Assembly (NCBI RefSeq): GCF_014650755.1
Contig: NZ_BMVO01000009.1
Span: 1 to 64,000 of the forward strand
Origin: Streptomyces chryseus
Lineage (GTDB): Bacteria > Actinomycetota > Actinomycetes > Streptomycetales > Streptomycetaceae
Length of the DNA: 64,000 nt
Reading direction: 5' to 3'
The translations under genes and the position numbers were made by a program. The notes beneath the pieces were generated by a model. It saw nothing but the letters and a program-made list of their open reading frames with translations, did no database searches and had not been told where the DNA came from. Positions 1 to 7,666 of the stretch are shown piece by piece. Position 1 is the first letter of the stretch. Every line of letters starts with the position of its first letter.

Positions 1-77
1 CCACCGCCACACTCCCGGAAAGGGCGGCCCCTCCAGCAGACGCAACCAACGCCCCCGACCCCACCCGGCGCTGCTCC

Positions 78-338
78 TCAACCCCGGCTGAGCACTCCGG
101 TTCCGGCCGCCTCGACGAAGGCGGCGAAAGCGGCCGGGGCGAGAGCGAGCTGCGGCCCCTGAGGCACCTTGGAATCCCGGACGTGGACCGTCCCGGGGCA
201 GGCCGCGACCTCGACGCACTCGCCGCCCTCACCGCCGCTGTAGCTGGACTTCCGCCACTGGACGGCGACTTCGACGCAGTTGCCGCCCTCGCCGCTGCTG
301 TAGCTGCTCTTGAACCAGTCGAGTGCGTTGGTGTTCAT
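78..338 (-). CDS. DUF397 domain protein with duplicated N-terminal half
   Basis: Small 86-residue DUF397 protein, a Streptomyces family usually encoded beside an XRE/DUF5753 regulator and thought to act with it; its biochemical role is unknown. The usual half-domain pattern, W-[FR]-K-S-S-Y-S-x-G-E-G-G-x-C-V-E-V-A, occurs twice in tandem, at about residues 8-25 and 28-45. It is followed by one copy of the C-terminal half with the VRDSK motif near residue 54. Single-domain members are about 60-70 residues, so this one carries an internal partial duplication. Its ATG overlaps the stop of the upstream XRE gene by 4 nt (ATGA), so the two are translationally coupled. Confidence 0.85.
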   Translation of the reverse strand: MNTNALDWFKSSYSSGEGGNCVEVAVQWRKSSYSGGEGGECVEVAACPGTVHVRDSKVPQGPQLALAPAAFAAFVEAAGTGVLSRG

Positions 339-1201
339 CGGTCTCCCAGCATCTTCTCGATCAGAGCCAGTGACTCCCGTGGGGTGAGCGCCTGCGCCCG
401 CATGATCCCATAGCGGTCGGCAATCGAACGGACTTCGGCTGTCTCGGTGACCAGGCGCGGGTGCCCCTGCACTTCTGTGTACGCCACCTGTTGCTGGCTC
501 TTGGTGGTAATGAGCGTGAACGCACCGTCCATATTCGGATGCTCATCGCGGTCGGTCGGCATCACTTGGAGTTCCACTGTGCGCAGTCCGCCCATGCGTA
601 GCAACTGACGCAACTGTTGTGCGTGCACTCCACGCCCGCCGATGGGGCGTTGCAGTACGACCTCCTCCATGACGTAACTGAAGGTGGGCGACGGCCATTG
701 GTCGAAGACCTGCTGGCGGGACATCCGGTCAGCTACCCGCTTGGCGATGGTCTCTTCGCTGAGTAGTGGACGACGGTGAGTAAAGATGGCCCGCGCATAC
801 GCCTCAGTCTGCAGCAGGCCATGCACGACTTGATTGCCGTAGTTATGGAGCTCAATCGCCTCCCCCTCCAGCTTTGCGTAATTGCGATACCAGTCCGGAT
901 GCCGCGTCCGTGACTTCGCCTGCGCTCGCTTCACGTCCTCCTTGGCTACCTTCAACAGGCTGCCCGCGTCCAGCAGTTCGTCGGCCCTGTCGAGAAAGTC
1001 CGGCTGGGGGATCCGTACGCCCCGCTCGATCGCGGAGATCAGGTCCTCCCCGCAGTGCAGGGCGCGGCCGAGTTCCTTCTGGGAGAGGCCCGCTCGTACG
1101 CGCAGCACCTTCACCTGTTTGCCGAGGGTGGTGAACAGCTCCGACGTGCCCTCTTCCTCGGCCGGCCGTGCCGGGCGTTCTTCGCGCTCCGCGTCTGCCA
1201 T
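335..1201 (-). CDS. XRE-family transcriptional regulator with DUF5753 domain
   Basis: 288-residue DNA-binding regulator of the WhiJ-like Streptomyces family. Residues about 27-83 form the helix-turn-helix, with LSQKELGRAL and the recognition-helix region ISAIERG. Residues about 100-280 match the DUF5753 domain (HGLLQTEAYARA, then the PIGGRGV and MPTDRDEHP region). It is transcribed ahead of the DUF397 gene it overlaps by 4 nt. A divergent RsbW-like ATPase gene starts about 140 bp away, completing the regulator/DUF397/ATPase trio seen at whiJ- and abaA-like loci. The target promoters cannot be read from the sequence. The ATG at 1201 gives normal family length. Confidence 0.9.
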   Translation of the reverse strand: MADAEREERPARPAEEEGTSELFTTLGKQVKVLRVRAGLSQKELGRALHCGEDLISAIERGVRIPQPDFLDRADELLDAGSLLKVAKEDVKRAQAKSRTRHPDWYRNYAKLEGEAIELHNYGNQVVHGLLQTEAYARAIFTHRRPLLSEETIAKRVADRMSRQQVFDQWPSPTFSYVMEEVVLQRPIGGRGVHAQQLRQLLRMGGLRTVELQVMPTDRDEHPNMDGAFTLITTKSQQQVAYTEVQGHPRLVTETAEVRSIADRYGIMRAQALTPRESLALIEKMLGDR

Positions 1202-1339
1202 CTGTGCACCGTTCCGCGCACCTGCCCGGATACGTCACGCCCGACGGCTCGTACCGCTGCCCGTCCGTACCCGTACAGTCACGCTGCGTCGCGTGGTCGT
1301 CCCTGGTCAGGGTACGGCCGGGCGGCCACGCTGAGTGAC

Positions 1340-1798
1340 GTGAAAGCCGATACTGAGCCCGCTTCCCCGCTCGTCCACGCCGACTTCGCGTTTCTCCAGC
1401 GCTTCAGCTCGACTCGCCGTGGCGCCCGTCTCGCCCGGCGTCTCGCGCTGCATCAGCTCGACGCGTGGGGCATCGCGTACGGGAGTGAGGCATCCGAGGC
1501 CGCAGCCCTCGTGGTCGCCGAGCTGGCTGCCAACGCCGTCACGCACGGGCACGTCCCGGGACGCGACTTCGAGCTGCGCCTGCTGCTCCGCGCCGGAGCC
1601 GACACGTTCCGTATCGAGGTCAGCGACACGCGCGGCGACCGCAGACCGGAGCGGCGGCGGCCCGCCGCCGACGGCGGCGTCGAGGAGGGCGGGCTCGGGC
1701 TGCTGCTCGTGGACACGCTCGCCTCCGAGTGGGGCGTGCGGGACCGCCAGGTCGGCAAGACGGTGTGGGCCGTGCTGGCCCGTACGCACAGCACCTGA
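1340..1798 (+). CDS. RsbW-like ATP-binding protein (HATPase_c, anti-sigma-factor kinase family)
   Basis: About 152 residues, a single GHKL ATPase domain. The N box is VVAELAANAVTHG, the first G box is around IEVSDTRG, and the GLGLLLVDTLASEWGV segment is the second G box, about 20 residues from the end. Members are stand-alone anti-sigma-factor-like kinases. In Streptomyces many copies accompany XRE/DUF397 pairs, and most have no known partner. The open frame extends further upstream, but the GTG at 1340 gives the compact family length; the upstream extension overlaps the divergent regulator and has no domain. It faces away from the XRE gene and probably shares its promoter region (1202-1339). 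Confidence 0.8.
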   Translation: MKADTEPASPLVHADFAFLQRFSSTRRGARLARRLALHQLDAWGIAYGSEASEAAALVVAELAANAVTHGHVPGRDFELRLLLRAGADTFRIEVSDTRGDRRPERRRPAADGGVEEGGLGLLLVDTLASEWGVRDRQVGKTVWAVLARTHST

Positions 1799-1854
1799 CA
1801 CCTGAGACTCAGGACGAACCCACCCCCGGACCGCCCCCACCCCCGGACCGACCC

Positions 1855-2994
1855 TCACTCCACAACCGAATCCACAGCCGAATCCACAACCGCCCCCACC
1901 CGATAAGCCGCCGGTGTGGTCCCCGTCCAGCGGCGGAACGCGCGGTGGAACGACGTGTCCTCGGAGAAGCCGAGCCGCGCCGCCAGTTCCGCGATCGGTT
2001 CGCGGCCCTCCGTCAGGCCCGCGATCGCCGCGTCCCGCCGTACCGCGTCCTTGAGCTGCTGGAAGGACGTCGACTCCCGCTGAAGGCGGCGGCGCAGCGT
2101 CGCCGGGCTCACCGCGAGCCGCGCCGCCGTCTCGCCGAGGGAGGGCAGCCGGGGCGACGCGCGCAGGGACTGCGCCAGGGTGTGGCGGACCTGTTCGGCC
2201 ACGGTCGTGCCGTACTCGCGGCGGCTGAGCAGTTCGAAGGGGGCGCGGCCGAGCATCACACGCAGCTCCGCCTCGTCCCGTACGAGCGGTGCGGCGAGCC
2301 AGTGGGCGTCGAAGCCGGCGGCCGTGCGCCCGGCGCCGAAGCGGACGGGGCAGCCGAAGAGGGTGCCGTACTCGTCCTTGTGCGGCGGCGGCGGGTAGTG
2401 GAACTCCGCCCACCGCAGGGGGATGCGCCGCCCTATCAGCCAGCTGCACAACCGGTGCCAGATGATCAGCAGGCACTCGCTGAGGAACCGGTCCTCGTCG
2501 CGGTCCGGAGCACTGCGGATGCTGAACGCCGCCCCGGGCCCCCCGCCCCCGTGTTCCAGCGCGAGGTCCGGGCCGCCGGGGAACAGCCGGTAGAACGCCG
2601 TCCCGCGTTCGACCGCCGCGCCCAGGTCCCGGCAGCCCAGCGCGGCGTAGCACATCATCGCGAACGTGCCCGGCCTGCTCGGTGCGGACGCCAGCCCCAG
2701 GAACTCGTCCCGCGTCGCCCGGTACACCGCCCGGAAGAGGCCCGCGAACTGCGCGGCCGTGACGCGCGCCCGGTCGTCGCCGAGCAGCAGGGGCGGGATG
2801 TTGCCCGCCTGGAGCAGCGGCACGGTGTCGATGCCCCGGCGCTCGGCGCCGCGCAGTACGGCCCGTACATGGTGCACGGTGATCGTTCTCTTGGCCGTGG
2901 TCACCGTCCCCGCCGCCGAAGCCGCCCCCGCCCCCGAAACCGCGCCCCTCACCGTCCCCGCAGCCGAAACCGCTCCCGCAGCCGTGGTCGCCAT
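1855..2994 (-). CDS. AraC-family transcriptional regulator with arabinose-binding-like N-terminal domain
   Basis: About 379 residues. The middle part (from ITVHHVRAVLRGAERRGID to about residue 230) resembles the AraC-type arabinose-binding domain PF12625. The C-terminal 100 residues carry two AraC helix-turn-helix motifs (ARLAVSPATLRRRLQ and ARLGFSEDTSFHRAFRRWTG, with TPAAYR). An ATG at 2994 fits better than the in-frame TTG at 3000. A GTG at 2904 would remove an Ala/Gly/Ser/Val-rich low-complexity leader of about 30 residues that looks non-native. The last coding 40 nt contain short repeats of an ACCGAATCCACA-like unit. The ligand is unknown. The divergent neighbour is an acyl-CoA ligase gene, a possible target. 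Confidence 0.82.
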   Translation of the reverse strand: MATTAAGAVSAAGTVRGAVSGAGAASAAGTVTTAKRTITVHHVRAVLRGAERRGIDTVPLLQAGNIPPLLLGDDRARVTAAQFAGLFRAVYRATRDEFLGLASAPSRPGTFAMMCYAALGCRDLGAAVERGTAFYRLFPGGPDLALEHGGGGPGAAFSIRSAPDRDEDRFLSECLLIIWHRLCSWLIGRRIPLRWAEFHYPPPPHKDEYGTLFGCPVRFGAGRTAAGFDAHWLAAPLVRDEAELRVMLGRAPFELLSRREYGTTVAEQVRHTLAQSLRASPRLPSLGETAARLAVSPATLRRRLQRESTSFQQLKDAVRRDAAIAGLTEGREPIAELAARLGFSEDTSFHRAFRRWTGTTPAAYRVGAVVDSAVDSVVE

Positions 2995-3112
2995 AGTCAA
3001 CGACGGTAACCGGGATGAGCGGCGAGGTCAGTGCCGGTGACGTTTCCCGTCATCCCCCGTGGCCCCGTGCCGTACCTACCGTCGGACGCATGAGGCGAAT
3101 CGAGCAGCTCGT

Positions 3113-4861
3113 ATGAGGCGGCCCGGCACACTCGCGGTGTTCACCGCCTGGGCGGGGGACCGGTACGGCGATCATCCGGCGTTGCGGGCGAAGGGGATGC
3201 CGCCCGTCTCGTACGCCGAACTGCGCGACACGGTCCGCGCGATCGCCGGGGGGCTGGCCGGGCCCGGCACCGGAGTCCGGGCGGGGGACCGCGTGGCGAT
3301 CCTCTCCGAGACCCGCGTCGAGTGGACGTACGCGCACTTCGCCGTGCTCGCCGTGGGCGCGGTCGTCGTCCCCGTCTACCCCACGGCGGGTGACGAGGAG
3401 CTGGCCTGGGTGCTCGGGGACTCCGGTGCCACGGTCGTGATCTGCGAGAACGCCGAGCGGGCCGCCCGGGTGGCGGGCGTGCGCGCGAAGACCCCGGACG
3501 TGCGCCACGTCCTCCTGCTGGACGAACTCCGCCCGCCCACCGGACCAGCCGCATCCCTCACGCCCCCCGCGCCCCCCGATCAGCTGGCGGCGCGGGCTGC
3601 CGCCGTCGGGGACGGCGACCTCGCGGCGATCGTCTACACGTCGGGGACCACCGGGCTCCCCAAGGGCTGCCGCCTCACCCACGGCAACCTCGGGGCCGTC
3701 CTGGAAGCCAACCTGGACCTGATCGGCGGCGGGCCGGGCGACCGCACGTACCTCTACCTGCCGCTCGCCCACCTGCTCGCCCAGCTCATCCAGTTCACGA
3801 CCCTCCTGCGCGGCGGCGAGCTCTGCTACTTCGGCGGCCGGATCGAGGACGTGGTGAGCGAGCTGGCCGAGGTGAAGCCGACGCATCTGCCGTCCGTGCC
3901 CCGGCTCTTCGAGAAGGTGCACGCGACGGTCCTGTCGCTGGCCGAGGGGCGGGAGGGCGGCCGCGAGCGGTTCGAGGAGGCGGTGCGGATCGGGGTGCTG
4001 GCGGCGGAGGGGCGGCTGCCCGACGAGCTGACAGCCGCGTACGAAGAGGCCGACCAGCGTCTCTACAGCCTGGTCAGGGCCGTCTTCGGAGGGCGGCTGC
4101 GATGGGCGCTGACCGGTGCGGCCCCGATCGCCCCGCGGACGATGGACTTCCTGCGCGCCTGCGGCATCCAGGTCTTCGAGGGGTACGGGATGACCGAGTC
4201 GGGCGGCGTCATCTCGCTCAACCACCCGGGCGCGGTCCGGTACGGGACGGTCGGCCGGCCGGTCGCGGGCTGCGAGGTGCGCATCGCGGAGGACGGCGAG
4301 GTGCTGGCACGCGGGCCGATGGTCTTCCCCGGCTACCACGCGAACGAGGCGGCGACGCGTGAGACGGTCGACGCGGACGGCTGGCTGCACACCGGGGACC
4401 TCGGGGCGCTGGACGGTGACGGCTACCTCACGATCACCGGCCGCAAGAAGGACCTGATCATCACGTCGGCGGGGAAGAACCTCACCCCGACCACGGTCGA
4501 ACAGGCCGTCCAGCAGCAGTCCCCGCTCGTGTCGCACGTGGTGATGGTGGGCGACCGCCGTCCGTACCCCGTCGCGCTCGTCACCCTCGACGCCCAGGAG
4601 GTCGCCGGCTGGGCGGCCCGCGAAGGCCGCGACCCGGGGGACCGCGAGGCGCTGCGCGCCGTGGTCCAGGAGGCGGTCGACGCGGCGAACGCGCGGGTCT
4701 CCCGTCCGGCGCGGATCCGCGCCTTCGCCGTACTCGACGAGGACTTCACGGTGGACGCCGGCGTGCTCACGCCGACGCTGAAGGTCCGGCGGCGGGCGGT
4801 CGCCGAGCGGTACGCCGCCGAGATAGAGGCGCTGTACGCGACCGGCACCGGCACGGGGTGA
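3113..4861 (+). CDS. AMP-dependent long-chain fatty-acid-CoA ligase
   Basis: 582-residue member of the ANL adenylate-forming superfamily. It would activate a long-chain carboxylic acid to the acyl-adenylate and then the CoA thioester, in the cytoplasm or at the membrane face. Visible signatures are the AMP-binding P-loop IVYTSGTTGLPKG at about residue 173, the GYGMTESGG motif at about residue 357, TGDLG, and the hinge/lysine region ITGRKKDLIITSAGKN. Length fits the FadD15-like group. The ATG at 3113 follows a longer in-frame opening with no family similarity. It is divergent from the AraC regulator. Substrate chain length cannot be read. Confidence 0.9.
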   Translation: MRRPGTLAVFTAWAGDRYGDHPALRAKGMPPVSYAELRDTVRAIAGGLAGPGTGVRAGDRVAILSETRVEWTYAHFAVLAVGAVVVPVYPTAGDEELAWVLGDSGATVVICENAERAARVAGVRAKTPDVRHVLLLDELRPPTGPAASLTPPAPPDQLAARAAAVGDGDLAAIVYTSGTTGLPKGCRLTHGNLGAVLEANLDLIGGGPGDRTYLYLPLAHLLAQLIQFTTLLRGGELCYFGGRIEDVVSELAEVKPTHLPSVPRLFEKVHATVLSLAEGREGGRERFEEAVRIGVLAAEGRLPDELTAAYEEADQRLYSLVRAVFGGRLRWALTGAAPIAPRTMDFLRACGIQVFEGYGMTESGGVISLNHPGAVRYGTVGRPVAGCEVRIAEDGEVLARGPMVFPGYHANEAATRETVDADGWLHTGDLGALDGDGYLTITGRKKDLIITSAGKNLTPTTVEQAVQQQSPLVSHVVMVGDRRPYPVALVTLDAQEVAGWAAREGRDPGDREALRAVVQEAVDAANARVSRPARIRAFAVLDEDFTVDAGVLTPTLKVRRRAVAERYAAEIEALYATGTGTG

Positions 4862-4890
4862 ACGGGGTATCCGCCGCCCACCACAGGCAG

Positions 4891-4918
4891 GAGCCCCGTT
4901 CCTGACGGAACGGGGCTC
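4891..4918. terminator. Bidirectional terminator hairpin between acyl-CoA ligase and csp
   Basis: Perfect 12-bp inverted repeat (GAGCCCCGTTCC / GGAACGGGGCTC) with a 4-nt loop, 30 bp after the ligase stop and 45 bp after the stop of the convergent cold-shock gene. It probably serves both strands. Confidence 0.85.
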
Positions 4919-4963
4919 CTTGGGTACTGCATACTCCGACCGCGATCAGGTCGGCCCGGGCAA

Positions 4964-5167
4964 CTAGACCGGGGTGACGTTCTCCGCCTGCGGGCCCTTG
5001 GGGCCCTGCGTGACGTCGAAGTTCACCTGCTGGTTCTCCTCAAGCGAGCGGAAACCAGACGCGTTGATCGCGGAGTAGTGGACGAAGACATCCGGGCCGC
5101 CGCCGTCCTGGGCGATGAAGCCGAAGCCCTTTTCAGCGTTGAACCACTTGACGGTTCCGGTAGCCAT
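4964..5167 (-). CDS. Cold-shock protein, CspA family
   Basis: 67-residue single-stranded RNA/DNA-binding OB-fold protein. It carries both nucleic-acid-binding motifs, RNP1 as KGFGFIAQ and RNP2 as VFVHYSAI, and the family opening MATGTVKWFNAEKGFGF. The ATG at 5167 is preceded by a good ribosome-binding site (GGGAGGG). The open frame continues upstream, but no family member uses that extension. It probably acts as an RNA chaperone. The transcript appears to have a leader of about 120 nt with a terminator-like hairpin (see 5234-5261), suggesting control of read-through. It is divergent from mqnA. Confidence 0.95.
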   Translation of the reverse strand: MATGTVKWFNAEKGFGFIAQDGGGPDVFVHYSAINASGFRSLEENQQVNFDVTQGPKGPQAENVTPV

Positions 5168-5233
5168 AAGCCCTCCCATGGGCCAAAGGGTTGCCCTGCT
5201 CCAGAACCTGCAAAGAAGTCTGAAAACTACAAA

Positions 5234-5261
5234 AGCCTGCGGGTCACATGCTCCGCAGGCT
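5234..5261 (-). promoter_or_regulatory. Terminator-like hairpin (putative attenuator) in the csp leader
   Basis: Read on the minus strand, a perfect 9-bp stem (AGCCTGCGG / CCGCAGGCT) with a 10-nt loop is followed directly by TTTTGTAGTTTT, the form of an intrinsic terminator. It lies 67 nt upstream of the csp start codon and downstream of a candidate promoter (-10 TACGCT at about 5300), so inside the mRNA leader. Cold-shock proteins are known to melt such stems and cause antitermination, so autoregulation is plausible but inferred. Confidence 0.6.
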
Positions 5262-5295
5262 CTGTACTGCAAGGGAAACCAAACTGCAACTTGCG

Positions 5296-5326
5296 GCGAG
5301 CGTAGCACGCACTTCGAGGAGAGTGG
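5296..5326 (-). promoter_or_regulatory. Candidate csp promoter
   Basis: On the minus strand TTCCAC is followed 18 bp later by TACGCT, a reasonable Streptomyces housekeeping promoter. A start near 5290 would give a csp leader of about 120 nt. The match to the -35 consensus is partial. Confidence 0.4.
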
Positions 5327-5451
5327 AAGAGGGAAAGATCACGTCACCCGGAAGTTTGACAGCGTCCGTCAGAGCGTCTTCCAGCAGGTCTTTCCCTGGT
5401 AACCGACCCGCCCCGAACCGCCCCGCTGTCGGGACCGGACGGGGACAGGTC

Positions 5452-5466
5452 TAGCCTCACGATGTG
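5452..5466 (+). promoter_or_regulatory. mqnA -10 element, probable leaderless start
   Basis: TAGCCT at 5452-5457 lies 6 bp before the GTG start of mqnA. A -10 element there places the transcript start at or within a base or two of the GTG, and no ribosome-binding site stands at normal spacing. A leaderless mRNA is the simplest reading. No good -35 is visible. Confidence 0.45.
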
Positions 5467-6327
5467 GACAATTCAACTGCTGTCGACCACCGTCGCAGCC
5501 GGCCACGTGTCGGCCACATCCAGTTCCTGAACTGCCTGCCCCTTTACTGGGGGCTGGCCCGTACCGGAGCGCTTCTCGACTTCGAGCTGTCGAAGGACAC
5601 CCCTGAGCGGCTGAGCGAGCAACTCGTGCGCGGCGATCTCGACATCGCGCCCGTCACCCTCGTCGAATTCCTGCGCAACGCCGACGACCTCGTCGCCTTT
5701 CCCGACCTCGCGGTCGGCTGCGACGGGCCGGTCATGTCGTGCGTGATCGTGTCCCAGGTGCCGCTGGAGCAGCTCGACAGGGCGCGGGTCGCGCTCGGTT
5801 CGACGTCCCGTACGTCGGTGCGCCTGGCGCAGCTGCTGCTAGCCGAGCAGTACGGCGTACGCCCCGACTACTACCGGTGCCCGCCCGATCTCGGCGTGAT
5901 GATGCAGGAGGCCGAGGCCGCGGTGCTGATCGGTGACGCGGCGCTGCGGGCCGCGCTGCACGACGCTCCGCGTCTGGGCCTGCAGGTGCACGACCTGGGG
6001 CAGATGTGGAAGGAGTGGACGGGGCTGCCGTTCGTCTTCGCGGTCTGGGCGGCGCGCAAGGACTACCTCCGGCGTGAGCCCGGGGTCGTGAAGAAGGTGC
6101 ACGAGGCGTTCCTGACGTCGCGCGACCTGTCCCTGGAGGAGGTCGGCAAGGTCGCCGAGCAGGCCGCCCGCTGGGAGGTCTTCGACGCGGAGCTGCTGGA
6201 GCGCTACTTCACGACGCTCGACTTCCGTTTCGGCCCCGAGCAGCTGGCGGGCGTACGGGAATTCGCCCGCAGGACCGGTCCGACGACCGGCTTCCCGGCC
6301 GATGTCACGGTCGAGCTGCTCACCTGA
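5464..6327 (+). CDS. mqnA: Chorismate dehydratase MqnA (futalosine menaquinone pathway)
   Basis: 287-residue enzyme with a periplasmic-binding-protein-like fold. It converts chorismate to 3-[(1-carboxyvinyl)oxy]benzoate, the first committed step of the futalosine route to menaquinone. Family features are the N-terminal VGHIQFLNCLPLYWGL, the DIAPVTLVEFL segment, the SRTSVRLAQLLL phosphate-binding-like loop and the C-terminal LPFVFAVWAA. Length matches known members. The GTG at 5464 appears to be leaderless. It sits beside csp, as in S. coelicolor (SCO4505-4506, from memory), and about 1.8 kb upstream of mqnC, closer than I recall in S. coelicolor. Confidence 0.95.
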   Translation: MDNSTAVDHRRSRPRVGHIQFLNCLPLYWGLARTGALLDFELSKDTPERLSEQLVRGDLDIAPVTLVEFLRNADDLVAFPDLAVGCDGPVMSCVIVSQVPLEQLDRARVALGSTSRTSVRLAQLLLAEQYGVRPDYYRCPPDLGVMMQEAEAAVLIGDAALRAALHDAPRLGLQVHDLGQMWKEWTGLPFVFAVWAARKDYLRREPGVVKKVHEAFLTSRDLSLEEVGKVAEQAARWEVFDAELLERYFTTLDFRFGPEQLAGVREFARRTGPTTGFPADVTVELLT

Positions 6328-6427
6328 CCCCGTGGACCGCGTGATCCGCGTCACCCCGCAGCGCGGCGTCCCCCGCCTGCGGTTTCGGGTCTGGGAATGC
6401 CGTCGACTCGGGTGATCAGGCAGACCG

Positions 6428-6441
6428 TTACCCCTGGGTAA
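6428..6441. promoter_or_regulatory. Palindromic candidate operator TTACC-N4-GGTAA (copy 1)
   Basis: TTACCCCTGGGTAA has 6-bp inverted arms and a 2-bp centre. It lies 82 bp upstream of the CDP-alcohol phosphatidyltransferase start. A second palindrome with the same TTACC-N4-GGTAA core is at 7619-7632. The cognate regulator is unknown. Confidence 0.5.
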
Positions 6442-6523
6442 AGGTTGTATGTCGTGCGTCTGGCTTCTTGCTGAACAAACCTCTTAGCGTCGGGCGAACA
6501 CTCAGACGCCAGGAAAGTTGATC

Positions 6524-7507
6524 ATGCTCCGAGAAATGCCGGCCCTCGCCGAGGTGCGCCGTACCACTGAGAAGAAGCGCGACGCCTGGTGGACCGTCTT
6601 GCTCGTGGACCCGGTCGCCACCCCACTGGTCCGCTGGACCGCGATGTGGACCCGGATCACCCCGAACCAGATCACCTGGGTCGCGCTGCTCCTCGGCCTC
6701 GGCGCAGCGGGCTGCTTCGCGGCGGGGAGCTGGGGCTGGCTGCTGGTCGGTGCCGCGCTGTACCACGTGAGCTTCATCCTCGACTGCATGGACGGCAAGC
6801 TCGCCCGGCTCACCGGTACCGGCTCGGTGTTCGGTGCCTGGCTGGACTACGTCTTCGACCGGGTACGGGTCCTGGCCTGTGCCGTGGCGTTGATGGGCGG
6901 CCAGTTCACCCGGACCGGCGAGATCATCTTCCTGTGGCTGGCGCTCGCCGTCGTCTTCCTCGACATGCTGCGCTACGTCGACGCGCTGCAGATCTTCAAG
7001 ATCCGTCACGGGATGCGCAAGCAGATCAAGACCCGGGTGCGCGCGGCCCGCAAGGCTGAGAACCAGCGGGAACTCGCCTTCATGGAGGACATGCTGCGCG
7101 ACAACCCCGAGGCGGACACCGAACACGAGCAGACCATGGCGGAGGAGGAAGCCTCCGCCGAGGCCGCCGAGGCCGCCGCGGATGCCTCCGCGCAGGGATT
7201 CGCGGCCCCGGTGAAGCCGCGGAAGCCGACGGTCGTCGACCTGCACCAGGAGTTCCGTCATCGCTTCCCCTGGTACGCCCGGTTCCGGACCTTCCTGCTG
7301 CGACGCCGCATCCGTACGCACCTGGTCAGCGGCATCGAGTTCCAGATGGCCGTGTTCATCGTCGCCCCGGCGGTCGATGCGGTGGCGCCTGTGACGATCG
7401 GTGCGGGTGTGCTGCTGCTGGTCTTCGAACTGGCGATCATCTACAAGCTGCTGCTGTCGACCCGGGATTTCACCCGCACGCTGAAGTCCTTCGAGCAGAC
7501 GGCCTGA
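6524..7507 (+). CDS. CDP-alcohol phosphatidyltransferase family membrane protein
   Basis: 327-residue integral membrane enzyme of the family that transfers a phosphatidyl group from CDP-diacylglycerol (or a CDP-alcohol) to an alcohol. The full catalytic motif D-x2-D-G-x2-A-R-x8-G-x3-D-x3-D is visible from DCMDGKLAR to GAWLDYVFD (about residues 86-111). Membrane segments flank it, and two more near the C-terminus (MAVFIVAPAVDAV; VLLLVFELAIIY) follow a long charged cytoplasmic loop rich in Glu and Ala. The ATG at 6524 has AGGAAAG at good spacing; the TTG two codons earlier sits too close. The alcohol acceptor cannot be predicted. Two TTACC-N4-GGTAA palindromes flank the gene. Confidence 0.88.
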   Translation: MLREMPALAEVRRTTEKKRDAWWTVLLVDPVATPLVRWTAMWTRITPNQITWVALLLGLGAAGCFAAGSWGWLLVGAALYHVSFILDCMDGKLARLTGTGSVFGAWLDYVFDRVRVLACAVALMGGQFTRTGEIIFLWLALAVVFLDMLRYVDALQIFKIRHGMRKQIKTRVRAARKAENQRELAFMEDMLRDNPEADTEHEQTMAEEEASAEAAEAAADASAQGFAAPVKPRKPTVVDLHQEFRHRFPWYARFRTFLLRRRIRTHLVSGIEFQMAVFIVAPAVDAVAPVTIGAGVLLLVFELAIIYKLLLSTRDFTRTLKSFEQTA

Positions 7508-7618
7508 TCCGGCTCGTACCCCTGGAGCCGCGACGTCGGACGGCGCGCTGGTGAAATGGGCTGTCTGGCGGGCGGGTTGGGCTGACGCGACCACTTCTCA
7601 AGATCGCGTAGGATGGGG

Positions 7619-7632
7619 TTACCAGCTGGTAA
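7619..7632. promoter_or_regulatory. Palindromic candidate operator TTACC-N4-GGTAA (copy 2)
   Basis: TTACCAGCTGGTAA is a perfect 14-bp palindrome. It starts 5 bp after a TAGGAT -10-like hexamer (7609-7614), so it would cover the transcription start of the small secreted-protein gene, a classic repressor position. It shares its core with 6428-6441. Confidence 0.55.
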
Positions 7633-7666
7633 TGACCTCATTTCTCACCAGACCAGGGGGAAGCGC

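Noticed and set aside
5356..5361. Consensus TTGACA as an mqnA -35 element
   Set aside because: No -10 at usual spacing on the plus strand, and it is about 90 bp away from the likely mqnA -10.
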